Shown piece after piece: positions 15,218 to 24,722 of a stretch of DNA of 64,000 bases. A program made the translations under genes and the position numbers. Origin of the DNA: Peptococcaceae bacterium CEB3 (GTDB lineage: Bacteria; Bacillota; Desulfitobacteriia; Desulfitobacteriales; Desulfitobacteriaceae); contig LDXJ01000064.1 in NCBI GenBank assembly GCA_001029295.1, positions 124,001-188,000 on the forward strand. Reading direction: 5' to 3'. Each line of letters starts with the position of its first letter. Positions within the stretch are counted from its first letter, which is position 1. Under the pieces are notes generated by a model. It was given only the letters and a program-made list of their open reading frames with translations, searched no databases and was not told where the DNA came from.

Positions 15218-16360
15218 ATGAAACTTTTATTACCGAAAAAGGTGACTTTTACTGAACTCTTTGCCAGGGACGGCTTGCAGAACGAAACCGCTTTTTTCCC
15301 CACCGACGCTAAAATCTACTTCATCAACAAGGCCTCCGAATTGGGCTTTCAGTGCGTCGAGGTAACGAACTTTGCTCACCCCAAGAACATGCCTCAGTTC
15401 AGAGATGCGGAGGAGGTCTTAAAACGCATTACCAGACGCCCGGGTGTCGTCTACAAGTGCTACGGTATGTCTGACAAAGCATTTGAACGGGCGGTTAAGG
15501 CCAAGGAAGAAGGGTATGGTCCGGACGTGCTGGCATTCACCTTTTCAATGACCGAGTCCCACAGCAAGCGAAACGCCGGGCGTACCCATGAGGAATACTG
15601 GAGACAGATTCCTCACTGGATCGAAATGGCGCACAGTGTGGGGATCAAAGTGGACTTTGCGATGGCCGGTGTGTTTGGCTGTCCCATAGAAGGACCGGTG
15701 CCATTGAACCGGCCCTTGGAGATTCTCGAGCGGGCGCTGGAAATGGGTGTTGACAGTGCCACACCGTGCGATACAACCGGCGAGGCGTCGCCCAACCGGG
15801 TCTTCGAATTTTACACCAGGCTGAGAGAAAAATTTCCCAACGCGGATGTTCACGTGGCTCATTTTCACGACTCGCGGGGCATGGCGATGGCTAATTATCT
15901 TACGGCTGTTTACGCCGGAGTCACGCACATTGAAACTTCGCTCGGCCAGTTAGGGGGTCAGCCGGCCTTTATCATGGACGGAGTACCGGGAATCGGAACC
16001 GGAACCAACTATTGCCCCAGTGATATTGTCGGTAACGGTTCTACCGAAGATGCTTTGGTCATGCTGGACGAAATGGGCATTGATGTTGGGGTTGATATCG
16101 ACGCAGTCTTGGAACTGGGACGGGTTTTGGAATGGAGCTTGGGTAAGGAATTACGTCCGTACACGACGAAAACAGGCCGGATTCCGAAGGGACCTACGGC
16201 ATGGCAAGCCACTCCTCCTTATCGTCGTGGTTGGTGGGCTTATCCGACCGTTTCTCAGGCTCATACGAGTAAGGTGGTCGAAGATAGACGGTTCGGTGAA
16301 GAGAAGCAGATTGCCGAAGTTAAACGGAGAGAGTTTGCCAATTTGCAGGAAGCAAAATGA
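15218..16360 (+). CDS. HMG-CoA-lyase-like (DRE-TIM) protein lacking the usual catalytic cysteine
   Basis: 380 residues, longer than the ~300 of ordinary HMG-CoA lyases. Kept features: RDGLQNE near the N-terminus, the metal-binding HFHDSRG, and VGNGSTED. The family's catalytic motif GLGGCP reads QLGGQP, and an insertion of about 17 residues containing another Cys (TNYCPSD) follows. So it is a divergent C-C lyase or synthase of the DRE-TIM superfamily rather than a confident HMG-CoA lyase. As first gene of a regulon operon with thiolase, ligase and carboxylase, it may cleave or form a branched acyl-CoA. AAAGGA fits ATG 15218. Confidence 0.75.
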   Translation: MKLLLPKKVTFTELFARDGLQNETAFFPTDAKIYFINKASELGFQCVEVTNFAHPKNMPQFRDAEEVLKRITRRPGVVYKCYGMSDKAFERAVKAKEEGYGPDVLAFTFSMTESHSKRNAGRTHEEYWRQIPHWIEMAHSVGIKVDFAMAGVFGCPIEGPVPLNRPLEILERALEMGVDSATPCDTTGEASPNRVFEFYTRLREKFPNADVHVAHFHDSRGMAMANYLTAVYAGVTHIETSLGQLGGQPAFIMDGVPGIGTGTNYCPSDIVGNGSTEDALVMLDEMGIDVGVDIDAVLELGRVLEWSLGKELRPYTTKTGRIPKGPTAWQATPPYRRGWWAYPTVSQAHTSKVVEDRRFGEEKQIAEVKRREFANLQEAK

Positions 16361-16387
16361 GAAATAAGGAAGCAGGGGTCTTTTAAG

Positions 16388-17566
16388 ATGGGTGAAGTTG
16401 TGATTGTTAGCGCTGTCCGCACGGCGATTGGTTCCTTTAACGGTACTCTGGGAGTCGTTCCAGCTGTCCAACTGGGTGAGGTTGTAATTAGAGAAGCTCT
16501 TAACAGAGCTGGCCTGACCGGAGCTGATGTGGACGAGGTGTTTATGGGAAATACCCTGCAAGCCGGTCTGGGACAAAATCCGGCCAGACAGGCCGCTGTC
16601 AGAGCAGGAATCCCAGTGGAAATACCGTCACTAAGCATTAACAAAGTTTGTGGGTCTGGTCTTAGGGCGGTTAGTCTGGCGGCGCAGACCATCTTGGCCG
16701 GAGATTCAGACGTTGTGGTAGCAGGCGGCATGGAGAACATGACCTTAGCTCCTTATGTACTTCCGAACAACCGTTGGGGGCAGCGCATGGGCAATGGAGA
16801 AGTTGTCGATAGCATGATCAAAGATGGCTTGTCATGTGCGTTTAACTCCTACCATATGGGTATTACAGCTGAGAATGTGGCGGAACGTTTTCAGATCAGC
16901 CGGGAAGAGCAGGACGCTTTGGCCGTCGAAAGCCAGCAACGGGCCGAAAAGGCGATTGCGGCCGGCAAATTCAAAGCTGAGATAGTAACAGTCCAGATAC
17001 CGCAACGCAAGGGCCCCAATGTGGAGTTTAGTACGGATGAGTTTCCCAAAGCAGGCGCCAACATGGCTAACATGGCAAAATTGAAACCCGCATTCAAAAA
17101 AGATGGCACTGTCACTGCAGGCAACGCCTCTGGGATCAATGACGCGGCAGCCGCCGTAGTGTTGATGTCCGGCCAGAGAGCGAAAGATTTAGGGATTCAA
17201 CCGTTGGCGAAGATTAAAGGGTACGCTTCCGCCGGTGTGGACCCGGCCATCATGGGCACAGGACCGATTCCGGCTACCCAAAAGGTACTGCGAAGACTGG
17301 GGTTGAGTGTATCGGATTTAGGACTGGTCGAGGCGAACGAAGCGTTTGCAGTCCAAGCTCTGGCGGTCACGCGCGAGTTGGGACTGAACCCCGAAAAAAC
17401 CAACGTTAACGGGGGGGCTATTGCTCTGGGTCATCCTATCGGTTGCAGTGGAACCCGGATCTTGGTGACCCTGCTCTACGAAATGAAGAGAAGAGGTGTC
17501 GAATTGGGTTTAGCCACCCTATGCATCGGCGGCGGAATGGGAACAGCTATGGTTGTAGAAGCCTAG
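16388..17566 (+). CDS. Acetyl-CoA C-acetyltransferase (thiolase)
   Basis: 392 residues. Full thiolase signatures: nucleophile Cys in NKVCGSG near residue 88, GHPIGCSG with the active-site His, and the C-terminal CIGGGMG. It reversibly splits acetoacetyl-CoA (or another 3-ketoacyl-CoA) with CoA to acetyl-CoA units. In this regulon it would finish the path from the dehydrogenase product. It lies 27 bp after the lyase-like gene. Confidence 0.94.
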   Translation: MGEVVIVSAVRTAIGSFNGTLGVVPAVQLGEVVIREALNRAGLTGADVDEVFMGNTLQAGLGQNPARQAAVRAGIPVEIPSLSINKVCGSGLRAVSLAAQTILAGDSDVVVAGGMENMTLAPYVLPNNRWGQRMGNGEVVDSMIKDGLSCAFNSYHMGITAENVAERFQISREEQDALAVESQQRAEKAIAAGKFKAEIVTVQIPQRKGPNVEFSTDEFPKAGANMANMAKLKPAFKKDGTVTAGNASGINDAAAAVVLMSGQRAKDLGIQPLAKIKGYASAGVDPAIMGTGPIPATQKVLRRLGLSVSDLGLVEANEAFAVQALAVTRELGLNPEKTNVNGGAIALGHPIGCSGTRILVTLLYEMKRRGVELGLATLCIGGGMGTAMVVEA

Positions 17567-17605
17567 TGGTTTGGGGGTGTGTTTGTTGGAAAGAGGGCTT
17601 TTACC

Positions 17606-18778
17606 ATGGGATTGGAACGTATTGAACAGTTGCAGGAGTCACTTCAGGCAAACGGACTGGTGGCGGCTTTAATCATGCATCCTCTGGATGTGTACTATTA
17701 CGCGGGTACGGCTCAGCCATGCAACTTAATCATTCCGGCACGCGGGGAACCTTGTTTGCTAATCCGGCGTGCGGAAGAATTTGCGCGGCGGGAGACTTGG
17801 GTGAAGAACAATAGAGTGGGTGCAAGCCTGAGGAACGTCAAGCATGTTTTTGAGGAATTAGAGATTTCGGACGGATTGGTGGGAGTTACTGAGGACAATA
17901 TTCCGGCAGCCATCTATAAAAAGATCCAGAGCACCTTGGCACCGGCAGAAATCACGGATGTGTCAGCAATTGTTTTGGAACAGAGAATGGTTAAAGACCC
18001 CTATGAGATTATGGCTATCCGGGTTAGTGCCAAGGTATTCGAATCGGTGCATGAAACAATCATGAAGTACGGAGTTGCGGGCGTAAAAGAAATTGAGTTG
18101 GCCGGACAGGTTTACGCGGCAATGCGGAGTGCGCAAGCGGAAGGAATACCCAGAAACCGGCGCTGGGATGCTTCTTTACACCCGGAAGGAATTATCTGCG
18201 CGGGAGAAAACACCTGGCATATCTCAGGATATGCCATGACTGTCACCGGTGTTGGGCTGAGTAATTCACTGGCTTGGGGTTCTTCCGCAAGCCAGATCAA
18301 GAGGGGGGATGTCTTAGTTGCTGATATCGGGATCAATAAGCATGGTTACCATGCGGACATCGCCCGGACCTATATAGTCGGAGAAACAAATTCGCGCCAG
18401 CAAGAGATTTTTGACCTTGTGAAGGCGATCCAAGAACGGGTATTGGCGAAGATTCGTCCCGGCGTGTTGGCCCGAACTCTATATGAGGAAGCTGAAAGCG
18501 CGGCCATCGAGAGTTCATGTTACGAATATTTTCAAGGGTATGATGGCATGAAGGGCAGATACGTCGGGCACGGAGTGGGCCTCGAATTGGATGAGCCACC
18601 GACCATCGATCCCTATACCAGAGTTACGCTGGAGGAAAACATGGTTTTGGCTATCGAACCCAAATTGCTTGTTCCCGGCGTGGGCGGGTTTGATCTTAAG
18701 GATACTGTCTTGATTACGCGTGAGGGCTACGAAATCATCAGTCCGGTATCCAGAGAACTATTTGAAATTGGCGATTAA
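17606..18778 (+). CDS. M24/creatinase-fold protein, probably not a standard aminopeptidase
   Basis: 390 residues, two-domain pita-bread fold. Four metal-ligand positions known from aminopeptidase P are present (Asp in VADIG, Asp in HADIAR, His in GHGVG, Glu in AIEPK). The last glutamate (family ED motif) is replaced: GFDLKD. Loss of a ligand is typical of M24 relatives with other chemistry, such as creatinase or DddP-type lyases. Its location inside a CoA-ester operon argues against a general Xaa-Pro peptidase. The ATG at 17606 is preceded by AAAGAGGG. Confidence 0.7.
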   Translation: MGLERIEQLQESLQANGLVAALIMHPLDVYYYAGTAQPCNLIIPARGEPCLLIRRAEEFARRETWVKNNRVGASLRNVKHVFEELEISDGLVGVTEDNIPAAIYKKIQSTLAPAEITDVSAIVLEQRMVKDPYEIMAIRVSAKVFESVHETIMKYGVAGVKEIELAGQVYAAMRSAQAEGIPRNRRWDASLHPEGIICAGENTWHISGYAMTVTGVGLSNSLAWGSSASQIKRGDVLVADIGINKHGYHADIARTYIVGETNSRQQEIFDLVKAIQERVLAKIRPGVLARTLYEEAESAAIESSCYEYFQGYDGMKGRYVGHGVGLELDEPPTIDPYTRVTLEENMVLAIEPKLLVPGVGGFDLKDTVLITREGYEIISPVSRELFEIGD

Positions 18779-18794
18779 TGAGGGGTGGAGATCA

Positions 18795-20360
18795 GTGAAC
18801 TTAGCTGACGGTTTACGTATAAATGCCTGGCGCTTTCCGGGTAAGACGGCGACGGTCTTCGGTGATCAACGGGTAACGTATGCCACAATGAATGCCAGGG
18901 CCAACCAATTCGCTCATGCTATGTTAAAGAGGGGCTTTCGGCGCGGAGATAAGGTTTCAATAGTCCTTACCAACTGTATTGAATTCTTAGAAGTCTATCA
19001 TGGTTTGGCCAGAATCGGCGTTGTCTCCGTGCCCATAAATTTTCGGCTGGTGGCAAGGGAAAAGGCCTATATCATTAACAATTCCGATTCCGTAGCAATC
19101 ATTACTGAAAGCGAGTTTGTGCCTGAACTCGAAGGGGTTGAGTTTCCACAATTGCTGCCTCACGGGTATATCTTGGTCGGCCGGCAGGAAGATACACCGG
19201 ATAATTTTGCGAATTATGAATCATTATTGCTAGACATGCCGGTCAATGAACCGGCGGTAGATCTGAATGAGGCGGATGTCTTCTATCTGGGCTACACCTC
19301 AGGCACAACAGGCTTTCCCAAAGGCGCTTTAATTCAAACCGAGGGAACTTTAGATGTGGTAAAAAACGCCATGCTGCGAACGGCTGGCCGCGCTGACGTG
19401 GACATGAGTCAGAGGGTATTTTTGGCCATTATGCCCATTTGCCATTCGAACTCCATTTGGGCGACATTAATCACCTTTTGGGTGGGTGGCGTGAATGTGA
19501 TTTTCCCGTCCGGCAAATTTGATCCGGAAAAAGTGCTGCAGTTGATAGAAAAAGAACGCGTAACCACTACCTCCATGGTTCCTACCATGATTACCAGGAT
19601 TGTCGAATTACCGGAAGCGGTAAAGGCCAAATATAACCTTGACTCATTGACTTCATTAGGGTCTTCTTCAGCTCCCCTGCTGACAAAAACGAAAGAAGCC
19701 GCCTTGCTCTTTTTCAAAAATGCCCGTTTCAGTGAAGGATATGGGTCAACGGAAACAGGGGCACTGACGACCTTGCGTCACCGGGATCAATTGCGTAAGG
19801 TTCGCAGTATCGGGAAAGCGAATCCTGGGATTGAGATTAAGTTGCTTGATGAGGATGGTCATGAAGTCAAACAAGGTGAGGTCGGTGTCCTGTGGGCCAA
19901 AGCTAAGTCTGCCTTTCTGGGCTACTATAAGGAACCGGAAAAGTCAGCTCAGGCCCGGCGCGGCGAGTGGGTTACCGCCGGGGACATGGCCTTCATGGAT
20001 GAAGAAGGTTACTATTTCCTGGTTGATCGCAAAAATGACATGATCATAAGCGGGGGTGAAAATGTTTATCCGGCCGAGATTGAGGAGGTGATCAGTAAGC
20101 ACCCGGCGGTAGCGGAAGTCGCCGTGTTCGGAATCCCACATAAGCAATGGGGTGAGGAAGTGAAGGCCATTGTAATTTTGCGGGAGAACCAAGCTGTCTC
20201 GCAGGGAGAGTTGCAGGAATACTGTAAGGAACAACTGGCAGGGTACAAGCGCCCACGCAGTATTGATTTCGTCGCCGATTTTCCCAGGACCGCCACGGGA
20301 AAAGTACTCAAACGTGTTCTCAAAGAGCCATTCTGGCGTAGTCAGGAACGCATGATTTAG
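18795..20360 (+). CDS. AMP-forming acyl-CoA ligase
   Basis: 521 residues, ANL superfamily. The adenylate-forming P-loop YTSGTTGFPKGA lies near residue 170, GSTETG in the middle, and the C-terminal catalytic lysine region PRTATGKVLKR near the end. It activates a carboxylic acid to its CoA thioester with ATP. The acid is unknown; in this operon acetoacetate, a branched or hydroxy acid, or a carboxylation product are possible. The GTG at 18795 follows GGGGTGGAG, 16 bp after the preceding stop; the ORF extends upstream into the previous gene but without a ribosome site. Confidence 0.9.
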   Translation: MNLADGLRINAWRFPGKTATVFGDQRVTYATMNARANQFAHAMLKRGFRRGDKVSIVLTNCIEFLEVYHGLARIGVVSVPINFRLVAREKAYIINNSDSVAIITESEFVPELEGVEFPQLLPHGYILVGRQEDTPDNFANYESLLLDMPVNEPAVDLNEADVFYLGYTSGTTGFPKGALIQTEGTLDVVKNAMLRTAGRADVDMSQRVFLAIMPICHSNSIWATLITFWVGGVNVIFPSGKFDPEKVLQLIEKERVTTTSMVPTMITRIVELPEAVKAKYNLDSLTSLGSSSAPLLTKTKEAALLFFKNARFSEGYGSTETGALTTLRHRDQLRKVRSIGKANPGIEIKLLDEDGHEVKQGEVGVLWAKAKSAFLGYYKEPEKSAQARRGEWVTAGDMAFMDEEGYYFLVDRKNDMIISGGENVYPAEIEEVISKHPAVAEVAVFGIPHKQWGEEVKAIVILRENQAVSQGELQEYCKEQLAGYKRPRSIDFVADFPRTATGKVLKRVLKEPFWRSQERMI

Positions 20361-20392
20361 AGCTTATTTACAGAATTAAGGAAGTGGCTGAC

Positions 20393-21919
20393 GTGAATGA
20401 GGCACTATCAAAACTTGTAGATTTGCGACAACGTGCCTGCCGTGTTGGCCCGACAGATGAGGCCGACAGATCCGGGCCGCGAGAAATCATTACGACTTTG
20501 TTGGACTGTGATACTTTCGTGGAAATCAACATGTTCGCTCAGCATCGCTGTAATGATTTTGGGCTGGACCAAAAAAAGGTATTAGGTGACGGGGTCGTGA
20601 CCGGTTATGGGGAGATTTACGGGCGGCAGGTTTTTGTTTATGCTCAGGATTTCGCGGTTATGGGCGGGTCGTTAGGCGCCGCGCATGCCAAGAAGATTTG
20701 CAATATAATGGATTTGGCGGCCAAAGCCAGAGTACCGGTGATTGGATTACTCGATTCCGGCGGTGCCAGAATTCAAGAAGGAACCGATGCTTTGAGTGGT
20801 TTTGGCGAGATATTTTTCCGCAATACCCGGCTGTCCGGGGTCATTCCGCAAATCACTGCCATTCTGGGAGTTTGTGCGGGAGGTGCAGTTTATTCGCCGG
20901 CTCTCACTGATTTCATCTTTCAGGTTGACGGCAGCGGTTTAATGTTCATCACAGGCCCTGCTGTGATCAAAGAGGTGACCGGTCAAGAAATTACAAAAGA
21001 AGAGTTGGGCGGGGCTCATATTCACACGGAAATGACAGGTAATGCCGACTTTTTCATGGGAGATAATGACGAATGTCTGGGGCAGATCAGAACCTTAATA
21101 AGCTATTTACCCTCTAATAATAAGAGCAAGACTCCAAGGGTACAACCGACTGATGATCCGCTCAGACTGGATGATTCGTTGCCTGATATATTGCCATCCA
21201 GTAGTCGGCGTAGTTTTGATATCCATAAAGTGATCAATGTTCTGGTAGACAATGAGGAATTCTTTGAGATTAAAGCCAATTTTGCCCGCAATATAGTGTG
21301 TGGATTCGGACGAATGGACGGCGAAACGGTGGGAATCGTGGCCAACCAACCCTCGGTTAATGCCGGAGTCCTGGATTGTGACGCTTCGGATAAAGCGGCA
21401 CGGTTTGTCCGTTTTTGTAACGCCTTCAACATCCCGTTGGTTACCTTGGTAGATATTCCGGGCTATATGCCCGGGGTGCAAGAGGAATACAAAGGGATTA
21501 TCAGACACGGAGCCAAGTTGCTCTACGCGTACTCAGAAGCAACGGTACCGAAGATTACCGTAATTCTGCGTAAGGCGTATGGCGGCGCCTATATCGCGAT
21601 GTGCAGCAAACACCTGGGGGCAGATTTGGTCCTGGCTTGGCCAAAGTCGGAAATTGCTGTCATCGGTCCCGAAGGGGCCGTTAATATCATTTATAAAAAG
21701 GAGATTGGGTCATCTTCCGACCCGGATGCGGTTCGCCAACAAAAAGTCAACGAGTACCGGGAGAAGTTTGCCAATCCCTATGATGCGGCATTTAAGCAGC
21801 ATATAGACGACGTGATCGATCCCAGGGAGACCAGACCCCGGATTATCAGTGCTCTTAAGCTGTTAGAAGGAAAAGAAGAGAGTCTGCCTTGGAAGAAAAA
21901 CGGCAATATTCCTGTCTAG
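20393..21919 (+). CDS. Acyl-CoA carboxyltransferase subunit (PccB/MmdA type)
   Basis: 508 residues with both crotonase-fold halves fused, as in propionyl-CoA carboxylase beta and methylmalonyl-CoA decarboxylase alpha. It shows DSGGARIQEG in the N-half and RKAYGGAY in the C-half, the oxyanion/CoA-binding loops. It transfers CO2 between carboxybiotin and an acyl-CoA. With the adjacent biotin carboxylase and the carrier at 13940 it makes a complete ATP-dependent carboxylase. The substrate could be propionyl-, acetyl- or methylcrotonyl-CoA. AAGGA suits GTG 20393; GTG 20384 is too close to it. Confidence 0.9.
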   Translation: MNEALSKLVDLRQRACRVGPTDEADRSGPREIITTLLDCDTFVEINMFAQHRCNDFGLDQKKVLGDGVVTGYGEIYGRQVFVYAQDFAVMGGSLGAAHAKKICNIMDLAAKARVPVIGLLDSGGARIQEGTDALSGFGEIFFRNTRLSGVIPQITAILGVCAGGAVYSPALTDFIFQVDGSGLMFITGPAVIKEVTGQEITKEELGGAHIHTEMTGNADFFMGDNDECLGQIRTLISYLPSNNKSKTPRVQPTDDPLRLDDSLPDILPSSSRRSFDIHKVINVLVDNEEFFEIKANFARNIVCGFGRMDGETVGIVANQPSVNAGVLDCDASDKAARFVRFCNAFNIPLVTLVDIPGYMPGVQEEYKGIIRHGAKLLYAYSEATVPKITVILRKAYGGAYIAMCSKHLGADLVLAWPKSEIAVIGPEGAVNIIYKKEIGSSSDPDAVRQQKVNEYREKFANPYDAAFKQHIDDVIDPRETRPRIISALKLLEGKEESLPWKKNGNIPV

Positions 21920-21979
21920 ATTGTTTGGAAAATCACAGTTGGTAGAGTGTAGTAAAAGATACAGGCAGGTGGGCTGGAC

Positions 21980-23422
21980 ATGTTCAAAAAAATATTAATA
22001 GCCAACCGGGGAGAAATTGCCTTGCGTGTCATTCGGGCTGCCAGCGAGTTAGGCATCCGTCCGGTAGCCATCTATACCGAACCTGACGAAAATTCACTTC
22101 ACGTGCAAAAGGCGGCGGAAGCCTACTCCGTGGGCGGTATTAAGGGTTACCTAGATATGGAGAGAATCCTGGCTGTCGCCCAGGCTCATTCGATCGAGGC
22201 CATTCATCCTGGTTATGGTTTCTTGGCCGAAAATGCCGAGTTCGCACGTCTTTGTCAACAAAACGGTATACAATTCATTGGACCTACTGCAACTGCCATC
22301 GAAACCATGGGGGATAAGGTCCTTGCCAAGAAATCTTTGGCCGAGGCCGGTGTCAAAGTTATTACCGGCAGTGACGGGGTCTTATGGGATGAGGCAGAAG
22401 CCTGCCTAATAGCTGAAAAGATCGGCTATCCGGTACTGGTGAAAGCTGCGGCAGGCGGCGGTGGACGAGGGATGAGGGTCGCCTATAATGAGGATGAGCT
22501 TATCAAGGGTTTTCGGGCTGCCACCTCAGAAGCGAAAGCTGCCTTTGGCAATGGAGCGATATATTTAGAGAAGTTCTTGGAAAACCCGCGTCATGTGGAA
22601 ATCCAGATTCTCGCTGATAACTACGGCAAGGTTATATACCTTGGCGAACGCGAGTGTTCGATTCAGCGCCGCCATCAGAAATTGCTGGAGGAGGCTCCTT
22701 CACCGGCCGTAACTGAGGAATTGCGTCGGCAAATGGGAAAAGTGGCAGTCAAAGCAGCCAAGGCTGTCGGCTACACAGGGGCTGGTACCCTGGAATTCTT
22801 GCTGGATAAGAGACAACAGTTCTATTTCATGGAGATGAACACCCGCATTCAAGTGGAGCACGCTGTTACGGAACTGGTTACCGGCATTGATTTGGTTAAA
22901 GAGCAGATCAGGGTGGCTGCCGGAGAGCCACTTCGGTACCGGCAGGAAGACGTCAAAATCAGGGGCTGGGCGATTGAGTGCCGTCTCAATGCCGAAGATC
23001 CCTGCCGTGATTTCATGCCAAGTCCCGGGACTATAACCGATTACCATCAGCCCGGTGGCTTCGGCTTGCGAGTGGATAGCATTGCTCACAGCGGCTATAC
23101 GATTTTACCTTATTATGATTCGATGATTGGTAAACTAATCGCTTGGGGTGAGAACAGGGACGAGGCTATTAACCGCATGTACCGGACCTTGGACGAATTT
23201 ACGATCGGCGGAATAGCCACAACCATCCCATTCCATAAGACGGTTTTACAGCATCCTGCTTTTCGTGCGGGCGACATTGATACTGATTTTATTGCCCGAT
23301 ACGGTATTATTGGGTTGATCAGTCAGAAGGTCCCGGTTGACGATGACGGTAGTAGCAATTATCGCACCTTTCGTCTAAAAATTAATGACTTATATTGGGA
23401 AGTAGACGTGGCAGACTGTTAA
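21980..23422 (+). CDS. accC: Biotin carboxylase subunit
   Basis: 480 residues, AccC/PycA family. ATP-grasp features: glycine loop KAAAGGGGRGM, EMNTRIQVEH and a C-terminal biotin-carboxylase domain with a short extension. It carboxylates protein-bound biotin using ATP and bicarbonate. The housekeeping accC would normally sit with accB and fab genes; here the context is catabolic. A gamma-carbonic anhydrase two genes on may supply bicarbonate. Confidence 0.93.
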   Translation: MFKKILIANRGEIALRVIRAASELGIRPVAIYTEPDENSLHVQKAAEAYSVGGIKGYLDMERILAVAQAHSIEAIHPGYGFLAENAEFARLCQQNGIQFIGPTATAIETMGDKVLAKKSLAEAGVKVITGSDGVLWDEAEACLIAEKIGYPVLVKAAAGGGGRGMRVAYNEDELIKGFRAATSEAKAAFGNGAIYLEKFLENPRHVEIQILADNYGKVIYLGERECSIQRRHQKLLEEAPSPAVTEELRRQMGKVAVKAAKAVGYTGAGTLEFLLDKRQQFYFMEMNTRIQVEHAVTELVTGIDLVKEQIRVAAGEPLRYRQEDVKIRGWAIECRLNAEDPCRDFMPSPGTITDYHQPGGFGLRVDSIAHSGYTILPYYDSMIGKLIAWGENRDEAINRMYRTLDEFTIGGIATTIPFHKTVLQHPAFRAGDIDTDFIARYGIIGLISQKVPVDDDGSSNYRTFRLKINDLYWEVDVADC

Positions 23423-23517
23423 CAGATGGATAGTCCTGACGGTTGGTTTGGAATATTACTGCTGACTTTACTTCAAATTTGGGGGATGGGTGTCGATTAA
23501 GTACGGGGGGAGAAATT

Positions 23518-24066
23518 ATGGATAAGTACACTTTACACTATGAGGATGCGGTGTTAATGGTTGTCGACATCCAGGAACGCTTGCTGCCGGCCATGACTTA
23601 TGGTGAGAGGGTCATCGAGAAGACCAACATTTTAATCAAAATCGCTGGTCGGATGAAAATGCCAATTGTTTTCACTGAAGAGTATCCTAAGGGCCTGGGT
23701 AAGACGGCAGACGCAGTAGTAGGGAACCTTGCCGGAGCGACTTACGTGGAGAAGTTAACCTTTTCGGCCTACACACCCGAGCTAATCGCGTATCTAGGCA
23801 GCCAAGGCCGGCGGGAGGTCATTGTGACCGGCATGGAAACCCATGTTTGTGTGTTTCAAACTGTGCGGGATTTATTAGGACAGGGATATAGAGTTTTTGC
23901 GGTAGCGGATGCCCTATGTTCGCGCACCAAGGAAAACTACCGGAACGGGTTGGCCTTGATGCGTGACATGGGCGCGGTTGTCACAAATACCGAGAGTGTC
24001 TTTTTCGACCTGATGAAAATAGCCGGCACGCCTGGGTTTAAGGAGTTGTCAAAATTGATTAAGTAG
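23518..24066 (+). CDS. Isochorismatase-family cysteine hydrolase
   Basis: 182 residues with the Asp-Lys-Cys triad: Asp in VVDIQERL, Lys in EKLTFSA, Cys in ETHVCVFQ. The family hydrolyses amides, carbamates or vinyl ethers (nicotinamidase, N-carbamoylsarcosine amidase, isochorismatase). The substrate cannot be assigned; it may process a side product or an N-containing precursor. GGGGGGAG precedes ATG 23518. Confidence 0.85.
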   Translation: MDKYTLHYEDAVLMVVDIQERLLPAMTYGERVIEKTNILIKIAGRMKMPIVFTEEYPKGLGKTADAVVGNLAGATYVEKLTFSAYTPELIAYLGSQGRREVIVTGMETHVCVFQTVRDLLGQGYRVFAVADALCSRTKENYRNGLALMRDMGAVVTNTESVFFDLMKIAGTPGFKELSKLIK

Positions 24067-24079
24067 GTTGGTGAGAACC

Positions 24080-24628
24080 GTGCTTCTAAATTACGGTGGA
24101 CACGCTCCGGTTATAGGCAAGAATGTTTTTTTGGCTCCAGGCAGTCACGTCATCGGGCACGTAACCATAGGGGATGGCAGCAGTGTGTGGTTCAACTGTG
24201 TTCTGAGGGGCGATGTAGCCAAGATTAGTATTGGTGAAGGTACCAATATTCAAGACGGGACAGTGATTCACGGTGCCGAGTTTCCTGATCTGACACCGGT
24301 CGAGATCGGGAACAGGGTGATTATTGGGCATAATGCGGTTGTGCACGCATGTACGATTGGAGATGGAACTTTGATTGGCATGGGGGCGATTATCCTGAAC
24401 CGGGCCAGGGTTGGGGCTGGCTGTATCATTGGAGCAGGGTCAGTGGTAACTCAGGATAAGGAAATTCCCCCTGGTATGCTAGCTGTAGGTAATCCGGCCA
24501 GAGTCATTCGGGAGTTGACTGCGGAACAACATCGCATTTCCGGTCTAGTGGCCGCGAAGTATAGTCGAGAGGCGATCAAATATATCCATCTAGTGCGGGC
24601 TGCCAAGCTAAATGGGAGTGAAGATTAA
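24080..24628 (+). CDS. Gamma-class carbonic anhydrase-like hexapeptide-repeat protein
   Basis: About 182 residues of left-handed beta-helix repeats. The three metal-histidine region is visible (HGAEF, then GHNAVVHAC), as in Cam/YrdA/CaiE-type proteins. It may hydrate CO2 to bicarbonate for the biotin carboxylase (inference); YrdA-like members often lack measured activity. The start could be TTG 24068 or GTG 24080; GGTGAG lies 5 bases before the latter. Confidence 0.8.
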   Translation: MLLNYGGHAPVIGKNVFLAPGSHVIGHVTIGDGSSVWFNCVLRGDVAKISIGEGTNIQDGTVIHGAEFPDLTPVEIGNRVIIGHNAVVHACTIGDGTLIGMGAIILNRARVGAGCIIGAGSVVTQDKEIPPGMLAVGNPARVIRELTAEQHRISGLVAAKYSREAIKYIHLVRAAKLNGSED

Positions 24629-24722
24629 TTACGAATATTCGACAGTAAGTGGCCGAAGGAAGAGTAGGGGTCATTGCCGCTAATCTGGAGCGTAATGTAT
24701 CTTAGAAGGAGGAAGAGCAATA

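Noticed and set aside
15218-23422. Leucine/isovalerate (liu-type) degradation operon
   Set aside because: HMG-CoA-lyase-like, carboxylase and ligase genes fit partly, but isovaleryl-CoA dehydrogenase and methylglutaconyl-CoA hydratase are absent and the lyase lacks its catalytic Cys motif. Kept as an alternative only.
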